From: Micrococcaceae bacterium Sec5.7
Lineage (GTDB): Bacteria > Actinomycetota > Actinomycetes > Actinomycetales > Micrococcaceae
NCBI GenBank assembly: GCA_039636785.1
Contig: CP144169.1
Span: forward strand, 2,542,001-2,606,000
Direction: 5' to 3'
DNA length: 64,000 nt
Position 1 is the first letter of the stretch, and each line of letters begins with the position of its first letter. Below the pieces are notes generated by a model. That model saw only the letters and a list, made by a program, of their open reading frames with translations. It searched no databases and was not told the DNA's origin. Of the stretch, positions 33,776 through 43,078 are shown one piece after another. The translations under genes and the position numbers were made by a program.

Positions 33776-35215
33776 TTAGCTGGTCAGCGCACGGATCTGC
33801 TGCCCGGTGTCCGCAACCACGGCAGCCAGGCCGTTTCCCGATACCCAGCCGCCCACAATTGCGAGGCTGCCTGCGTCGGTGCAGATGCGCCGTACTTCCG
33901 CGACGCGCTGCTTGTGGCCGACGGCCGCGAACGGCAGTGCGCCCGGCCACCGGACCACGTCCCAATCCACCACGTCTTGAGCTGTGACAGGGACGCTGAG
34001 CAGACTCGAGGCGTCGCGCAGTGCGGCCGCGAGAAGTTGAGTGTCGCTCTGCGGGTCTTTGTCTTCGGAGGCGGGTTCCTTCCCTGCCCTGCCGTAGGAC
34101 AGGCGCAAAACATGGGTGCCGGGCCCCGTTTCCGCCGCCAGCCAATCCCATTTCGCTGTGGCATGGGTGAGCGCCTTTGCCTGAACACCCGGAGTCTGCG
34201 GCGCCACCAGGATTCCGGTCCCCCGCGGGCTGCCATCGAGTTCGGGCAGGTCCACAACGATGGTCACGAGCTTCACATCCGGCCCGCTTTCGGGGCGCCG
34301 GCCCACGAGCGCGGGCACCGCATCCTCCAGCAGCCCGATGGCGGCCGGACCGTCCAGCGCAACCACCAGCAGGCCGGCGTCGTGAATTTTCTCCTCCGCC
34401 GTGACGTGCCAGCCATCCGCCGTCCGGACTATGGAACCTGCACGGGAATTTCCCAAGAGCGTCACTCCGCGGTGGCGGAGGTCAGCCACCAATGCTGAAA
34501 CAAGCGTGTGCATCCCGCCTTCGAGACCGGCGACGGCGGAACCTGCCTTGGTGCCCGGGGTGCGCCGCTGGGCTGCGACAGCGGCGGCAAGGGACCCATG
34601 TTCCTTGGCTGCGGCACGGAGGCCGGGCGCCACCATATCCACGTCCAGGAGCGCCGGATCCGCAGAGTGGACACCGCCCACTACCGGCTCCACGAGACGC
34701 TGCAGCACGCGCCTGCCCATTCTGGCACCAACCAGGGCAGACACACTGGTGACGTCGCCTCCGGTACCCACGGCGGCGGGCAGGTACTTGTCCAGGGATG
34801 CCCGGAAGGAGCCCAGGAACCCCAGCGTGCGTCGGACTTCGGGGTCCCAGGGATTGGCGGGGATTCCGAGAACACCCGTTTTGGGCAGTTCCCGTGGACC
34901 GTCAGGCAGCTGCACCCAGGCACCGCCGGGATGCGGCGCAACGATCTTTCCTGCCAGTCCGAGTTCAGCTGCGAGTTCGGCCACCGCTGTGGAGCGGGTG
35001 GCGAAGGACTCCGCGCCGCTGTCCAGGGTCAGTCCGGCAACCACGTGGCTGCCCACGCAGCCGCCCCAGGAACCGCTGGCCTCCAGCACGGTGGTGTGGA
35101 AATCCGCTGCGGCAAGTTCACGTGCAGCGAGCAGGCCGGAAATCCCGCCGCCAACCACCAGTGCGGTCCTTCCGGCGGTTTGTTCCGTACCGGGGCCCTG
35201 CTTGCCTGCGTCCAC
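33776..35215 (-). CDS. hemG: coproporphyrinogen/protoporphyrinogen III oxidase (CgoX/HemY type)
   Basis: 479-residue FAD enzyme that oxidises the porphyrinogen ring; in this pathway type the product is coproporphyrin III. The FAD-binding GxGxxG is ALVVGGGISGLLAAREL near residue 20. SGAESFATRSTAVAELAAELGL follows, shortened here to ESFATR, and the C-terminal FAD segment is LAIVGGWVSGNGLAAVVAD. It starts five bases after the hemE stop, so hemE-hemG form a pair. It has the oxygen-dependent HemY fold; the symbol hemG follows actinobacterial annotation habit. Confidence 0.93.
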   Translation of the reverse strand: MDAGKQGPGTEQTAGRTALVVGGGISGLLAARELAAADFHTTVLEASGSWGGCVGSHVVAGLTLDSGAESFATRSTAVAELAAELGLAGKIVAPHPGGAWVQLPDGPRELPKTGVLGIPANPWDPEVRRTLGFLGSFRASLDKYLPAAVGTGGDVTSVSALVGARMGRRVLQRLVEPVVGGVHSADPALLDVDMVAPGLRAAAKEHGSLAAAVAAQRRTPGTKAGSAVAGLEGGMHTLVSALVADLRHRGVTLLGNSRAGSIVRTADGWHVTAEEKIHDAGLLVVALDGPAAIGLLEDAVPALVGRRPESGPDVKLVTIVVDLPELDGSPRGTGILVAPQTPGVQAKALTHATAKWDWLAAETGPGTHVLRLSYGRAGKEPASEDKDPQSDTQLLAAALRDASSLLSVPVTAQDVVDWDVVRWPGALPFAAVGHKQRVAEVRRICTDAGSLAIVGGWVSGNGLAAVVADTGQQIRALTS

Positions 35216-35219
35216 GGGC

Positions 35220-36314
35220 TTACTCCGGCGAGATGGAATGGATGAGCTCCACGACGCGCGTCAGGACGGCCGGATCCGTTTCGGGCGGTACGCCGTGACC
35301 AAGGTTCAGGACATGGCCGGGCGCCTCTGCGCCGGCGGCGATGACTTCACGCACATGCGCTTCCAGCACGTCCCACGGGGCTGAAAGCAGGGCGGGGTCG
35401 ATGTTTCCCTGCAGCGGGACAGTTCCGCCCAGCCGCCGGTTGGCCTCGTCCAGCGGGAGGCGGTAGTCCACGCCCACCACGTCCACCCCGATGTCGCGCA
35501 TGGCAACGAGGAGCTCAGAGGTTCCGGTGCCGAAGTGGATCAGCGGTGCGCCGAGGCGGCGGACGTGGTCCAGGGCACGGGCCGACGCCGGTGCAACGAA
35601 CTTTGTGTAGTCAGCCAGTCCCAGCGAGCCTGCCCAGGAATCGAAGAGCTGTCCGGCAGATGCTCCGGCCTCAAGCTGGGCGCGCAGGAACATGCCGGAG
35701 GCATCCGCTGCCCAGTTGGCCAGCGCGGTCCAGGTTTCCGGGTCAGCGTGCATCATGGTGCGCGGGCCCAGATGGTCGCGGGACGGCTTGCCCTCAACCA
35801 TGTAGGCCGCCAGGGTGAACGGTGCGCCGGCGAAGCCGATCAAAGGGGTCTTTCCCAGCTCAGCCACCGTAAGTCGCGCGGCTTCCCTGATGGGCTCAAG
35901 AGCTTCCCAGGTCAGCTGTGGCAGCGCTGCCACATCCGCTGCCGTCCGCACGGGCTTGGCCAGAACCGGTCCCACACCGGGAATGATATCGACACCAACA
36001 CCCGCCAGTTTCAGCGGAATGACAATGTCAGAGAAGAAAATGGCCGCATCAACGTCGTGCCTGCGCACCGGCTGCAGGGTGATCTCGGAAGCAAGCTCCG
36101 GGCGGAGGCAGGAATCCAGCATCGCAACGCCTTCGCGCAGCTTCAGGTACTCGGGCAGGGAGCGCCCGGCCTGGCGCATGAACCATACCGGTCGGCGCGA
36201 AGGTTTACCGCCGCGGTAGGCAGTGATCAGCGGGGAGTCGGCAGTGCGGCCGTCCATCAACGGATGGCCTGCATCGAGAGTGCCGGCAGCAGATAACGCA
36301 GCGCTAGGAGTCAT
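35220..36314 (-). CDS. hemE: uroporphyrinogen decarboxylase
   Basis: 364-residue enzyme taking uroporphyrinogen III to coproporphyrinogen III. The signature VWFMRQAGRSLPEYLKLR lies near residue 35, the catalytic Asp is in DAAIFFSDIVIPL, and GFAGAPFTLAAYMVEG and HVLNLGHGVPPETDP are family marks. The frame is open to 36401, but the ATG at 36314 gives the usual N-terminus. CACAAT lies exactly six bases before it, so the mRNA may be leaderless. It is divergent from hemA across a 158-bp promoter region. Confidence 0.95.
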   Translation of the reverse strand: MTPSAALSAAGTLDAGHPLMDGRTADSPLITAYRGGKPSRRPVWFMRQAGRSLPEYLKLREGVAMLDSCLRPELASEITLQPVRRHDVDAAIFFSDIVIPLKLAGVGVDIIPGVGPVLAKPVRTAADVAALPQLTWEALEPIREAARLTVAELGKTPLIGFAGAPFTLAAYMVEGKPSRDHLGPRTMMHADPETWTALANWAADASGMFLRAQLEAGASAGQLFDSWAGSLGLADYTKFVAPASARALDHVRRLGAPLIHFGTGTSELLVAMRDIGVDVVGVDYRLPLDEANRRLGGTVPLQGNIDPALLSAPWDVLEAHVREVIAAGAEAPGHVLNLGHGVPPETDPAVLTRVVELIHSISPE

Positions 36315-36320
36315 GCTTCG

Positions 36321-36463
36321 ATTGTGCCCAAAAACGGCCTCAAAAGATAACGACAGCCTGTCATTCGCGGCTCCGGGAGGCAGTGCGGTGGCAGGAATCA
36401 CAGGGCATGGTGTCCGGCATCGCCCCGCGGGGTTGTTCTACACGGCTGCGAAAAAGCTATGAT
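36321..36463. promoter_or_regulatory. divergent hemE / hemA promoter region
   Basis: For hemA: TTGTTC (36433-36438) and TATGAT (36458-36463) separated by 19 bp, ending ten bases before the GTG, so the leader would be at most a few bases. For hemE: CACAAT on the minus strand (36321-36326), six bases before the ATG. No clear operator was found between them. Confidence 0.5.
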
Positions 36464-36472
36464 TGATCTGCT

Positions 36473-37807
36473 GTGGTTCTTTTTTCATTGGTGGCTACAC
36501 ACGCCGACATCGACCTTGAGACCGTTGCTCAGCTGAGCAGCGGCGCTTCAGAGATCGCCACGTCCGCACTCTCCGGATCGCCGGCAGTGACGGGCGCGAT
36601 TGTCCTTGCCACCTGCAACCGCTACGAAATCTATGGCGAAGCTCCCCATGTGGACGATGTCGAAGCTGCCCGGGCAGCGCTTGTCGCGCAGATCAGCGGC
36701 TTGAGCGGCCTCAACGAACAGCTTGTGTCCCGCTCGTTCAACACACGCACCGGCCCCGATGTCAGCCAACACCTTTTCGCAGTCAGCGCCGGGCTCGATT
36801 CTGCTGTGGTGGGGGAACGGGAAATTGCCGGTCAGGTGCGGCGCGCCCTCATCACTGCCCAACATGAAGGCACTGCCAGTTCCGGACTGGTCCGGCTGTT
36901 CCAGGCGGCGTCCAAAACAGCAAAGGACGTGGGCGCGCAGACTGCACTCGGTTCCAGAGGGCTGTCCATAGTTTCCGTGGCACTGGATCTCGCCACCGAT
37001 CTTTCGGAGAACACCGACTGGTCAGAGAAGAAAGTGGTGGTGTTCGGTACCGGCGCCTACGCCGGAGCCACCATGGCATTGCTGCGGGAACGCGGCTGCA
37101 CCGACATTTCAGTCTTTTCCTCGTCCGGCCGCGCCGCAGGCTTTGTTGCCACCCGTGGCGGGACCGCCCTGGACGGCGAATCCCTCCGCCCGTCTGTTGC
37201 CACCGCCGACGTCATGATCGGCTGCAGCGGTTCCGATACGCGCGTTGAGGCCGCAGAGCTGGCGCAGATCCGCGATGGGTCGCCCCGGCCTCTCGTCGCC
37301 ATTGATCTCGCCCTCACGCATGATTTTGACCCGGCCGTGGGGGAGCTCGACGGCGTTGAGCTGCTGACGCTGGAATCCGTCCGGCTCGCAGCCCCCCAGG
37401 AGCAGGCGGAATCGCTTTCCCACGCCAGCAGCATTGTTTCAGGCGCCGCCGAGGCTTTTGAGCAGGAGCGGGAGGCCCGGTCTGTGGACTCCGCCATCGT
37501 GGCTCTGCGCCGCCACACCATGAACGTACTCGACGCTGAGATGGAAAAGGTCCGTGCCCGCCACGGCTGCACAGCTGCCGCCGAGGAAGTGGAATTCGCC
37601 TTGCGCCGGATGGTCAAGCAGCTCCTGCATGTGCCCACCGTCCGGGCCCGCGAACTCGCCGCCAACGGCCAGCAGGACAACTACGTCACGGCCCTCGAAA
37701 CCCTGTACGGCATTACGGTGGAGCAGCCGGCCGCTGCCACGGCCGCCGAGTGCCCCGTGGGCCACACTGTGGCCGCGGACCCTGAAGGAACCCGGGAAAC
37801 CGCCTAG
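36473..37807 (+). CDS. hemA: glutamyl-tRNA reductase
   Basis: 444-residue NADPH enzyme that makes glutamate-1-semialdehyde from glutamyl-tRNA, the entry step of the C5 heme route. The catalytic Cys is in [12 protein letters not shown] near residue 48. The NADPH-binding part reads [17 protein letters not shown], and the C-terminal dimerisation helix includes [16 protein letters not shown]. The GTG at 36473 has no ribosome site; TATGAT ten bases upstream suggests a near-leaderless mRNA. It is the only heme gene on the plus strand here and is divergent from hemE. Confidence 0.95.
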   Translation: MVLFSLVATHADIDLETVAQLSSGASEIATSALSGSPAVTGAIVLATCNRYEIYGEAPHVDDVEAARAALVAQISGLSGLNEQLVSRSFNTRTGPDVSQHLFAVSAGLDSAVVGEREIAGQVRRALITAQHEGTASSGLVRLFQAASKTAKDVGAQTALGSRGLSIVSVALDLATDLSENTDWSEKKVVVFGTGAYAGATMALLRERGCTDISVFSSSGRAAGFVATRGGTALDGESLRPSVATADVMIGCSGSDTRVEAAELAQIRDGSPRPLVAIDLALTHDFDPAVGELDGVELLTLESVRLAAPQEQAESLSHASSIVSGAAEAFEQEREARSVDSAIVALRRHTMNVLDAEMEKVRARHGCTAAAEEVEFALRRMVKQLLHVPTVRARELAANGQQDNYVTALETLYGITVEQPAAATAAECPVGHTVAADPEGTRETA

Positions 37808-37947
37808 GCACACTGCCCTGACGTGCGTTCCCGGGCCTTGGTTTGCGCGGGCAACTCCACCGCCCGATGCTTCGGCATCCCAAGCTTTCCATAGGGTGTC
37901 CAACGCAAAATGGACGCTGTCCGTGAAACCAATTTGGGGGCGCGACC

Positions 37948-38643
37948 ATGAATCTGAGTACACGCACCATTTCAGGCCCTCTCCTGAGCCGCCGCCAGTT
38001 CGGTCTGGTGGTGGGCGGCGGGGCGTTCCTGCTGGTGGCCGGCGGGACGTACGGTGTCATATCGCGCAGTGGACAGGATTCCGGGGGCAGCGTTGCCACG
38101 GCGTTCGGAACCCTGTCCGTACTTCGCGCCGGACGCCTGGCCCGCCTGGATTCGCAAGGCCGGACGGCATTCCGGACGGTCACGGCCGCAGCCGCGCAGC
38201 TCACAGGAGGGACCGGTTCAGCGGCCGCTTTCAGCGGCGGACCTTCGTTGCGGCGCGTCGACAGCAGCCGGAAGGTCAGCACCGACAGCCACTCCCACGA
38301 CGGTGGAACACTTCCCGATTCTGCGTCGCAGCAGCCTGCAAACCTCACGTGGGGTGACGTAGTAGTGCTTGAGGTGGAGCTCAACAACACCATGACGGAG
38401 CCGATGCTGTTCGGCCCGGGCCAGCTCCGTTTAAAGCTGCTCCCGTCGGCCATGACTGTAACGCCGCAGGACTCCGGCCGAGGCCCTGGTGCGCTTTCGC
38501 AGGGAACAACGGAGCACCTGTGGATCAGCTATCTGGCACCCCACGATTCCGTGGACATGGAGCTGGAGTATTCAGATCCGGTGCGAGACCAGACGCTGGC
38601 CCTTGCTCTGCCTCCCCTGACGATTAACCAAGGACGGCCATGA
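37948..38643 (+). CDS. Tat-signal protein coupled to the multicopper oxidase; possible export/copper partner
   Basis: 231-residue protein of unknown family. The N-terminus has a twin-arginine signal (LLSRRQFGLVVGGGAFLLVA). The mature part is Ser/Gly-rich, with a His patch (STDSHSHDGG) near residue 115. A beta-rich segment (WGDVVVLEVELNNTM, LWISYLAPHDSVDMELEY) that could be an Ig-like or DUF4352-like fold follows. GGGGGCG precedes the ATG. Its TGA overlaps the ATG of the oxidase (ATGA), so the two are made together. The oxidase has no signal of its own, so this protein may carry it through Tat and help load copper, as MelC1 does for tyrosinase. That role is inference. Confidence 0.8.
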   Translation: MNLSTRTISGPLLSRRQFGLVVGGGAFLLVAGGTYGVISRSGQDSGGSVATAFGTLSVLRAGRLARLDSQGRTAFRTVTAAAAQLTGGTGSAAAFSGGPSLRRVDSSRKVSTDSHSHDGGTLPDSASQQPANLTWGDVVVLEVELNNTMTEPMLFGPGQLRLKLLPSAMTVTPQDSGRGPGALSQGTTEHLWISYLAPHDSVDMELEYSDPVRDQTLALALPPLTINQGRP

Positions 38644-41000
38644 CAACCATTAACGTCCACATCAATGAGGGATTCCTGCCGATGGTGGACGGGGCCTTGG
38701 TATACCACCGTGGCTTCGGTGACCGTCGGACATCGGCCTCCGACCCGGCACCGAGCCTCACGCTCAGCCCGCGCGTCGTCCTCCGGAACGGCTCCGTCGT
38801 GGCCAGCCGGAGCTACCCGCTGAACGCGGCCCTGCCGCCGCGTGGCCGCCCGCAGCCCGCACGGCCGGATCCGGCGAATCCCGGCCAGTTCCTGATCCGC
38901 CGTGCCCACTGGGCCAGCTACTTCCCGGAACGGACCCTTATCGCAGAAGCGGGCAGCATCATCAGCCTCCGGGTATCGAACAACCTGGCCCAGCCACACG
39001 CCCTGCAATTCCTCCACGCCGGACCTGGCGGCGGCCATGTGGGCACCGGGGAGATTGCGCCTGGCCGGACCAGAACCCTGGAATTCGAGGCACCTCCGGC
39101 AGGCACATACATCTACTGTGACCCCGGTGCTGATCCTGCCGATCCGGAAGCTGACCCTGTCCAGCGGATTCTCGGCTTGTTCGGTGCCCTGCTGGTGACC
39201 AATCCGGACGCACCGTGGCTCTCCGGGCCAGGCGGTACCGAATTCGAGCGCCAGTGGCTTTGGATCCTGCATAACGTCGATCCGAAATGGGCAGCGATCG
39301 CCGCCCGCCAAGGAATCGTGGATCCGGCCAAGACCCCTGCGTACCCCCGTTATTTCACGCTCAACGGCCGCAGCGGGTTCCAATCGCTGGGCATATCCAC
39401 GGACGAGGAAGCAAACCGGATCCGCGAGGAAGAATCCATGATGTCCGGTTCAGCACGGGCTATTGACGTCCGCGACTTCAGCCAGGGCACCGCTTCGGGG
39501 ACTGTCAGGACCGGGCAGCTGATGCGCTTCCTCAATGCCGGCATTGTCCATCACCAGCTGCATTTCCACGGCAACCATGTCTGGACGGTGCGGCGCAACG
39601 AAACCAATTTTCCGCGGTCCGGGGGCTCGGTGGATGCGGACGGCCACGTGGTGCTGCAGCAGTGGGAGGACGTCGTGGAGGTCCACCCGCTGGACCGGAA
39701 GGACTCTGTTCTTCCCTTGAGGCGTCCGCCCGAGGCCACCGACCAGGTGTGGAATGCACGGAACGTCGACTGGCAATACCCCATGCACTGCCATGCCGAA
39801 CCGTCGCAGGTGGCCATGGGCGGGATGTATCCCGGCGGGCTGGTGGGACACTGGTCACTCGCTGCCCCGGTGCCGTCCACGCGTGAACCCGCGCACCACC
39901 TCTACCGCAGCCAGGTGGACTTCAGCTCGGACCAGATCCAGGAAGGCAGCCCGCAGACCGAGTTCCGCCAGGAGCCGCATGTAGCCCTCGACTTCAAATT
40001 CTTCAACCGGAAGATGACCTTCGACGACGGCGGCACGTTTGAGATATGGACGTTCGAGACAGCGACTTCCGGGCGAAGGTTTCCGGCACCCCTGGTGCGG
40101 CTCACCGAGGGACAGCTCTTCCACGGCACTGTGCATTCGAGCAAGAAAGTCCATACGATCCACTGGCACGGGATCGAACCGGATCCGCGGAACGACGGCG
40201 TGGGCCACACGTCCTTCGAGGTTTCCGGCAAATACACCTACCAGTGGCTGCCGGACCGCGGCCAGCCCGGGAATCCGAACGTCGGGGCCGCCGGCACGTA
40301 CTTCTACCACTGCCACGTGAATACGACCCTGCACGTGCAGATGGGGATGTTCGGCCCCTTGATCATCGATCCTGCGGTACACCCGGACTTCCCGGTGGCG
40401 CCGGGCGCCCGGCGGGCCTTCGTCGACGGGCCCGAATACGACATTGACACCGAAGCGATCCTGGTTCCGTATTCTGTGGACCCCCGCTGGCATGAACTCA
40501 ACCACGCCGCCGGGCTTTCAGGCGATGACGTGGGCCTGGACAGATTCGAACCCAAGCACTTCTATCTGCTTGGGGGCGAGTTTGCCCATCCGGACAGGAA
40601 AGTGGAAGGCCCGAGCTTCCTCTCCCGCATCCGGGCCAATGTCACGGCCGGAGCAGCAGGCAGGGTCAAACCCACTTTACTGCGCCTGCTCAATGGCAAC
40701 TATTTCCCCATCAACGCCCGTTTCACCGACGCTGCAGGAAAGCGAGTCGCGATGGCAGAACTGATCGCCCAAGACGGCCGGCCGTTCCGCGACATCTCAA
40801 GACGGATTGGGGCCGCGAGGCCAATCTCCGGCGGGCAGAGGCCCCTGTTGACAAGCATCGTCAATTTTGGAGCCGGGGAGCGCTACGACATCATCCTGAA
40901 ACCTCCGGCGCCCGGCAAGTACCGGCTGACAGTGGACCTTCTGCACTGGATCACGGGCGCCGTCATCGCCTCGCGGGAAGTCAGCATCATTGCGCAGTGA
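38640..41000 (+). CDS. large multicopper oxidase with four cupredoxin-like segments and no signal peptide
   Basis: 786-residue oxidase-type copper protein. Copper ligands group in the middle. One domain has HHQLHFHGNHVWTV (~residue 300) and YPMHCHAEPSQVAMGGMYPGG (quoted as PMHCHAEPSQ; ~380). The next has TIHWHGIEPDPRNDGVGH (~505) and YFYHCHVNTTLHVQMGMFGP (~560). The four HxH/HCH motifs can form a trinuclear centre; the type 1 site fits the HCH...H...M of the later domain. The first (~90-190, TYIYCDPG) and last (~670-785) segments look like cupredoxins without ligands. No export signal is seen. The PMHCHAEPSQ region recalls large Mn-oxidase-type enzymes, but substrate is unknown. Confidence 0.88.
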   Translation: MTTINVHINEGFLPMVDGALVYHRGFGDRRTSASDPAPSLTLSPRVVLRNGSVVASRSYPLNAALPPRGRPQPARPDPANPGQFLIRRAHWASYFPERTLIAEAGSIISLRVSNNLAQPHALQFLHAGPGGGHVGTGEIAPGRTRTLEFEAPPAGTYIYCDPGADPADPEADPVQRILGLFGALLVTNPDAPWLSGPGGTEFERQWLWILHNVDPKWAAIAARQGIVDPAKTPAYPRYFTLNGRSGFQSLGISTDEEANRIREEESMMSGSARAIDVRDFSQGTASGTVRTGQLMRFLNAGIVHHQLHFHGNHVWTVRRNETNFPRSGGSVDADGHVVLQQWEDVVEVHPLDRKDSVLPLRRPPEATDQVWNARNVDWQYPMHCHAEPSQVAMGGMYPGGLVGHWSLAAPVPSTREPAHHLYRSQVDFSSDQIQEGSPQTEFRQEPHVALDFKFFNRKMTFDDGGTFEIWTFETATSGRRFPAPLVRLTEGQLFHGTVHSSKKVHTIHWHGIEPDPRNDGVGHTSFEVSGKYTYQWLPDRGQPGNPNVGAAGTYFYHCHVNTTLHVQMGMFGPLIIDPAVHPDFPVAPGARRAFVDGPEYDIDTEAILVPYSVDPRWHELNHAAGLSGDDVGLDRFEPKHFYLLGGEFAHPDRKVEGPSFLSRIRANVTAGAAGRVKPTLLRLLNGNYFPINARFTDAAGKRVAMAELIAQDGRPFRDISRRIGAARPISGGQRPLLTSIVNFGAGERYDIILKPPAPGKYRLTVDLLHWITGAVIASREVSIIAQ

Positions 41001-41041
41001 TCTGCTCACACGGTGATCTGCCCATGCAGTGATCCGCCGGT
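40994..41041 (+). repeat. three imperfect 16-bp direct repeats at the oxidase stop
   Basis: Units at 40994, 41010 and 41026 share the core GTGATCtGC / GTGATCCGC with a 16-base period. The first contains the stop codon of the multicopper oxidase. No function is apparent. Confidence 0.5.
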
Positions 41042-41066
41042 CCAGTGGTTTTCCGGCAGGCGCCGT

Positions 41067-42275
41067 TCAGTACACCGGCTTTTCCTTTTCCACGTCCCTG
41101 ACCCACGCCAGAATACCGCCGTCGAGATGGCTGACACGCTGGTAACCGGCCTTGCGGGCCGCAGCCAGCACGTTTGCTGAACGGGTGCCTGCCTTGCAGT
41201 GGAAGATGATGTCCTTGTCCTGGGGCAGCTCAGCCCAGGCCTCTCCCGCCAGGATCCTCCCCTGCGGGATCAGCACCGAACCGTCAATGCTGACGATGTC
41301 GTGCTCGCCGGCCTCGCGGACATCCACCAGCTCAAAGTCCTTCAGCCCGGCTTTCCTCGAGGCCAGCATGGTGGCCAGCTGCGTTGCCGTGACCGTGTGT
41401 TCAGCGTCAGTAACCGCCACCGGCGCGATGCCGCAGAAGGCCTCGTAGTCCGTCAGTTCGGTGATCCGTTCGGCAGCCGGGTCCTTGGACACCCGGATCT
41501 CCCGCCAGCTGCCGCCCAGCGCATCGAAAAGCGCCACCCGCCCCAGCAGGGAACGCCCGACGCCGGTGATCAACTTGACGGCCTCCGTCACCATGAGTGA
41601 CCCGACGGCGGCGCACAACATGCCGAACACGCCGCCTTCGCCGCAGGACGGCACGGAACCCGCGGGCGGTGCTTCAGGGTAGAGGTCGCGGTACGTGGGG
41701 CCATGCTGTTCCCAGAACACACTGACCTGGCCGTCAAACCGGAAGATTGAGCCCCACACGTACGGCTTGCCCAGGATGGCCGCGGCGTCATTGACCAGAT
41801 AGCGCGTGGCGAAGTTGTCGGCACCGTCGAGGATGAGGTCGTAGTCCGCAAAAAGCTCCAGGGCGTTCGTGGCATCAAGGCGCACGTTGTGAAGCCGGAC
41901 GTTCACGAGGGGGTTCAGCGCGGCGATGGCATCCCGGGCTGATTCGATTTTGGGCCGTCCCACATCGGCTACCCCGTGGATCACCTGCCGCTGGAGATTA
42001 CTCAGGTCAACGGCGTCGTCGTCAATGATTCCGAGGGTTCCCACGCCGGCGGCGGCGAGGTACAGGAGTGCCGGAGAGCCCAGTCCGCCCGCCCCGATGA
42101 CCAGCACCCGGGCATTCTTCAACCTGCGCTGGCCCAGCGCGCCGATTTCCGGAATGATGAGGTGCCGCGAGTACCGTTCAACCTCGTCCGGGGTCAGCCC
42201 GGCCGCTGGTTCAACCAGTGCTCCAAGTGATGCAGGGGAAGCAGGGGAAGCAGCTGAGGTCAAAGTGGAAGCCAT
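41067..42275 (-). CDS. moeZ: MoeZ-type adenylyltransferase/sulfurtransferase (MoeB plus rhodanese)
   Basis: 402-residue two-domain protein. The ThiF/MoeB domain has the ATP loop VIGAGGLGSPALLYLAAAG near residue 58 and the arginine segment LSNLQRQVIHG. The C-terminal rhodanese domain (~300-400) has the sulfur-carrying Cys in IIFHCKAGTRSANVL. Such proteins activate the C-terminal glycine of small sulfur carriers (MoaD, CysO, ThiS) and pass sulfur to them. ThiS is encoded 3 kb away, so it may serve thiamine synthesis as well as molybdopterin. The ATG has TACATT five bases upstream, suggesting a very short leader. It is divergent from tetR. Confidence 0.93.
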   Translation of the reverse strand: MASTLTSAASPASPASLGALVEPAAGLTPDEVERYSRHLIIPEIGALGQRRLKNARVLVIGAGGLGSPALLYLAAAGVGTLGIIDDDAVDLSNLQRQVIHGVADVGRPKIESARDAIAALNPLVNVRLHNVRLDATNALELFADYDLILDGADNFATRYLVNDAAAILGKPYVWGSIFRFDGQVSVFWEQHGPTYRDLYPEAPPAGSVPSCGEGGVFGMLCAAVGSLMVTEAVKLITGVGRSLLGRVALFDALGGSWREIRVSKDPAAERITELTDYEAFCGIAPVAVTDAEHTVTATQLATMLASRKAGLKDFELVDVREAGEHDIVSIDGSVLIPQGRILAGEAWAELPQDKDIIFHCKAGTRSANVLAAARKAGYQRVSHLDGGILAWVRDVEKEKPVY

Positions 42276-42311
42276 ACTTCAATGTATGCCTCCAGATGCC
42301 GCCCGGTCATA

Positions 42312-42325
42312 TTACTGCGAAGTAA
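42312..42325. promoter_or_regulatory. candidate operator between moeZ and tetR
   Basis: TTACT-GCGA-AGTAA, a 14-bp inverted repeat with 5-bp arms, lies between the divergent genes, 35 bases before the TetR GTG. It could be the autoregulatory site of the TetR protein. Confidence 0.35.
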
Positions 42326-42359
42326 AGTAGGTGTAACTGCAATTGAAAGTAGGCCAACA

Positions 42360-43028
42360 GTGGTTGACGATGCACCGGCTGATCGAGCTCCGGCCGGCGA
42401 AGTACCCGCAGGACAGACGCGTGCCGCAGGCCAGCGTTCGGCCCGGCTTCCGCGTGACGAACGCCGTGCACAGCTCCTGGCAGCCGCCCAGGAAGTCTTT
42501 GTAGCCAACGGGTACCACGGGGCAGCCATGGACGAGATCGCCGAAACCGCCCATGTGAGCAAGCCCGTGCTGTACCAGCACTTTCCCTCCAAGCGCGAGC
42601 TCTACCTGGCCCTGCTGGACAGCCATCTGGGCTCGCTGACCGAACTGATGCTGGGCGCCTTGAATTCCACGTCGGACAACGATGAACGTGTGCAGGCCGT
42701 CATGCGCGCGTACTACCGCTTCATCGACAGTGATGACCAGGCACACCGTCTGGTGTTTGAATCGGACCTCATCAACGATCCGGACGTCAGTTCACGGCTT
42801 GAGACGTTTAACAAAACGTTTGCCGATGCCATCGCGCGGGTCATCGCCGAGGACACCAAACTTCCGCTGCTCGAGGCACAGCTCCTGGGCCGGGGACTCG
42901 CCGGAATGGCGCAGGTCAGTGCGCGTTACTGGCTGGAAACCGACGGAAACCTTGATCTCGATGTCGCCAGCGACCTCATCTACCGTTTAGCTTGGCGCGG
43001 AATCTCTCGCTTCCCCAAAGAGTCCTAG
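42360..43028 (+). CDS. TetR family transcriptional regulator
   Basis: 222-residue repressor-type regulator. After a disordered Ala/Pro-rich start, the helix-turn-helix is AAMDEIAETAHVSKPVLYQHF near residue 50-70, quoted as MDEIAETAHVSKPVLYQHF. The remaining helices form the ligand/dimer domain. The GTG at 42360 is chosen because AGTAGG lies seven bases upstream; the frame is open to 42282 but those codons have no start support. As recalled, this position beside moeZ and the DUF3107 gene matches Rv3208 of M. tuberculosis. Ligand and targets are unknown. Confidence 0.88.
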   Translation: MVDDAPADRAPAGEVPAGQTRAAGQRSARLPRDERRAQLLAAAQEVFVANGYHGAAMDEIAETAHVSKPVLYQHFPSKRELYLALLDSHLGSLTELMLGALNSTSDNDERVQAVMRAYYRFIDSDDQAHRLVFESDLINDPDVSSRLETFNKTFADAIARVIAEDTKLPLLEAQLLGRGLAGMAQVSARYWLETDGNLDLDVASDLIYRLAWRGISRFPKES

Positions 43029-43078
43029 ACTACAAATAGAGAACACCCTGAAACTTTGATTGGCTGGGAGGCCTTGCT

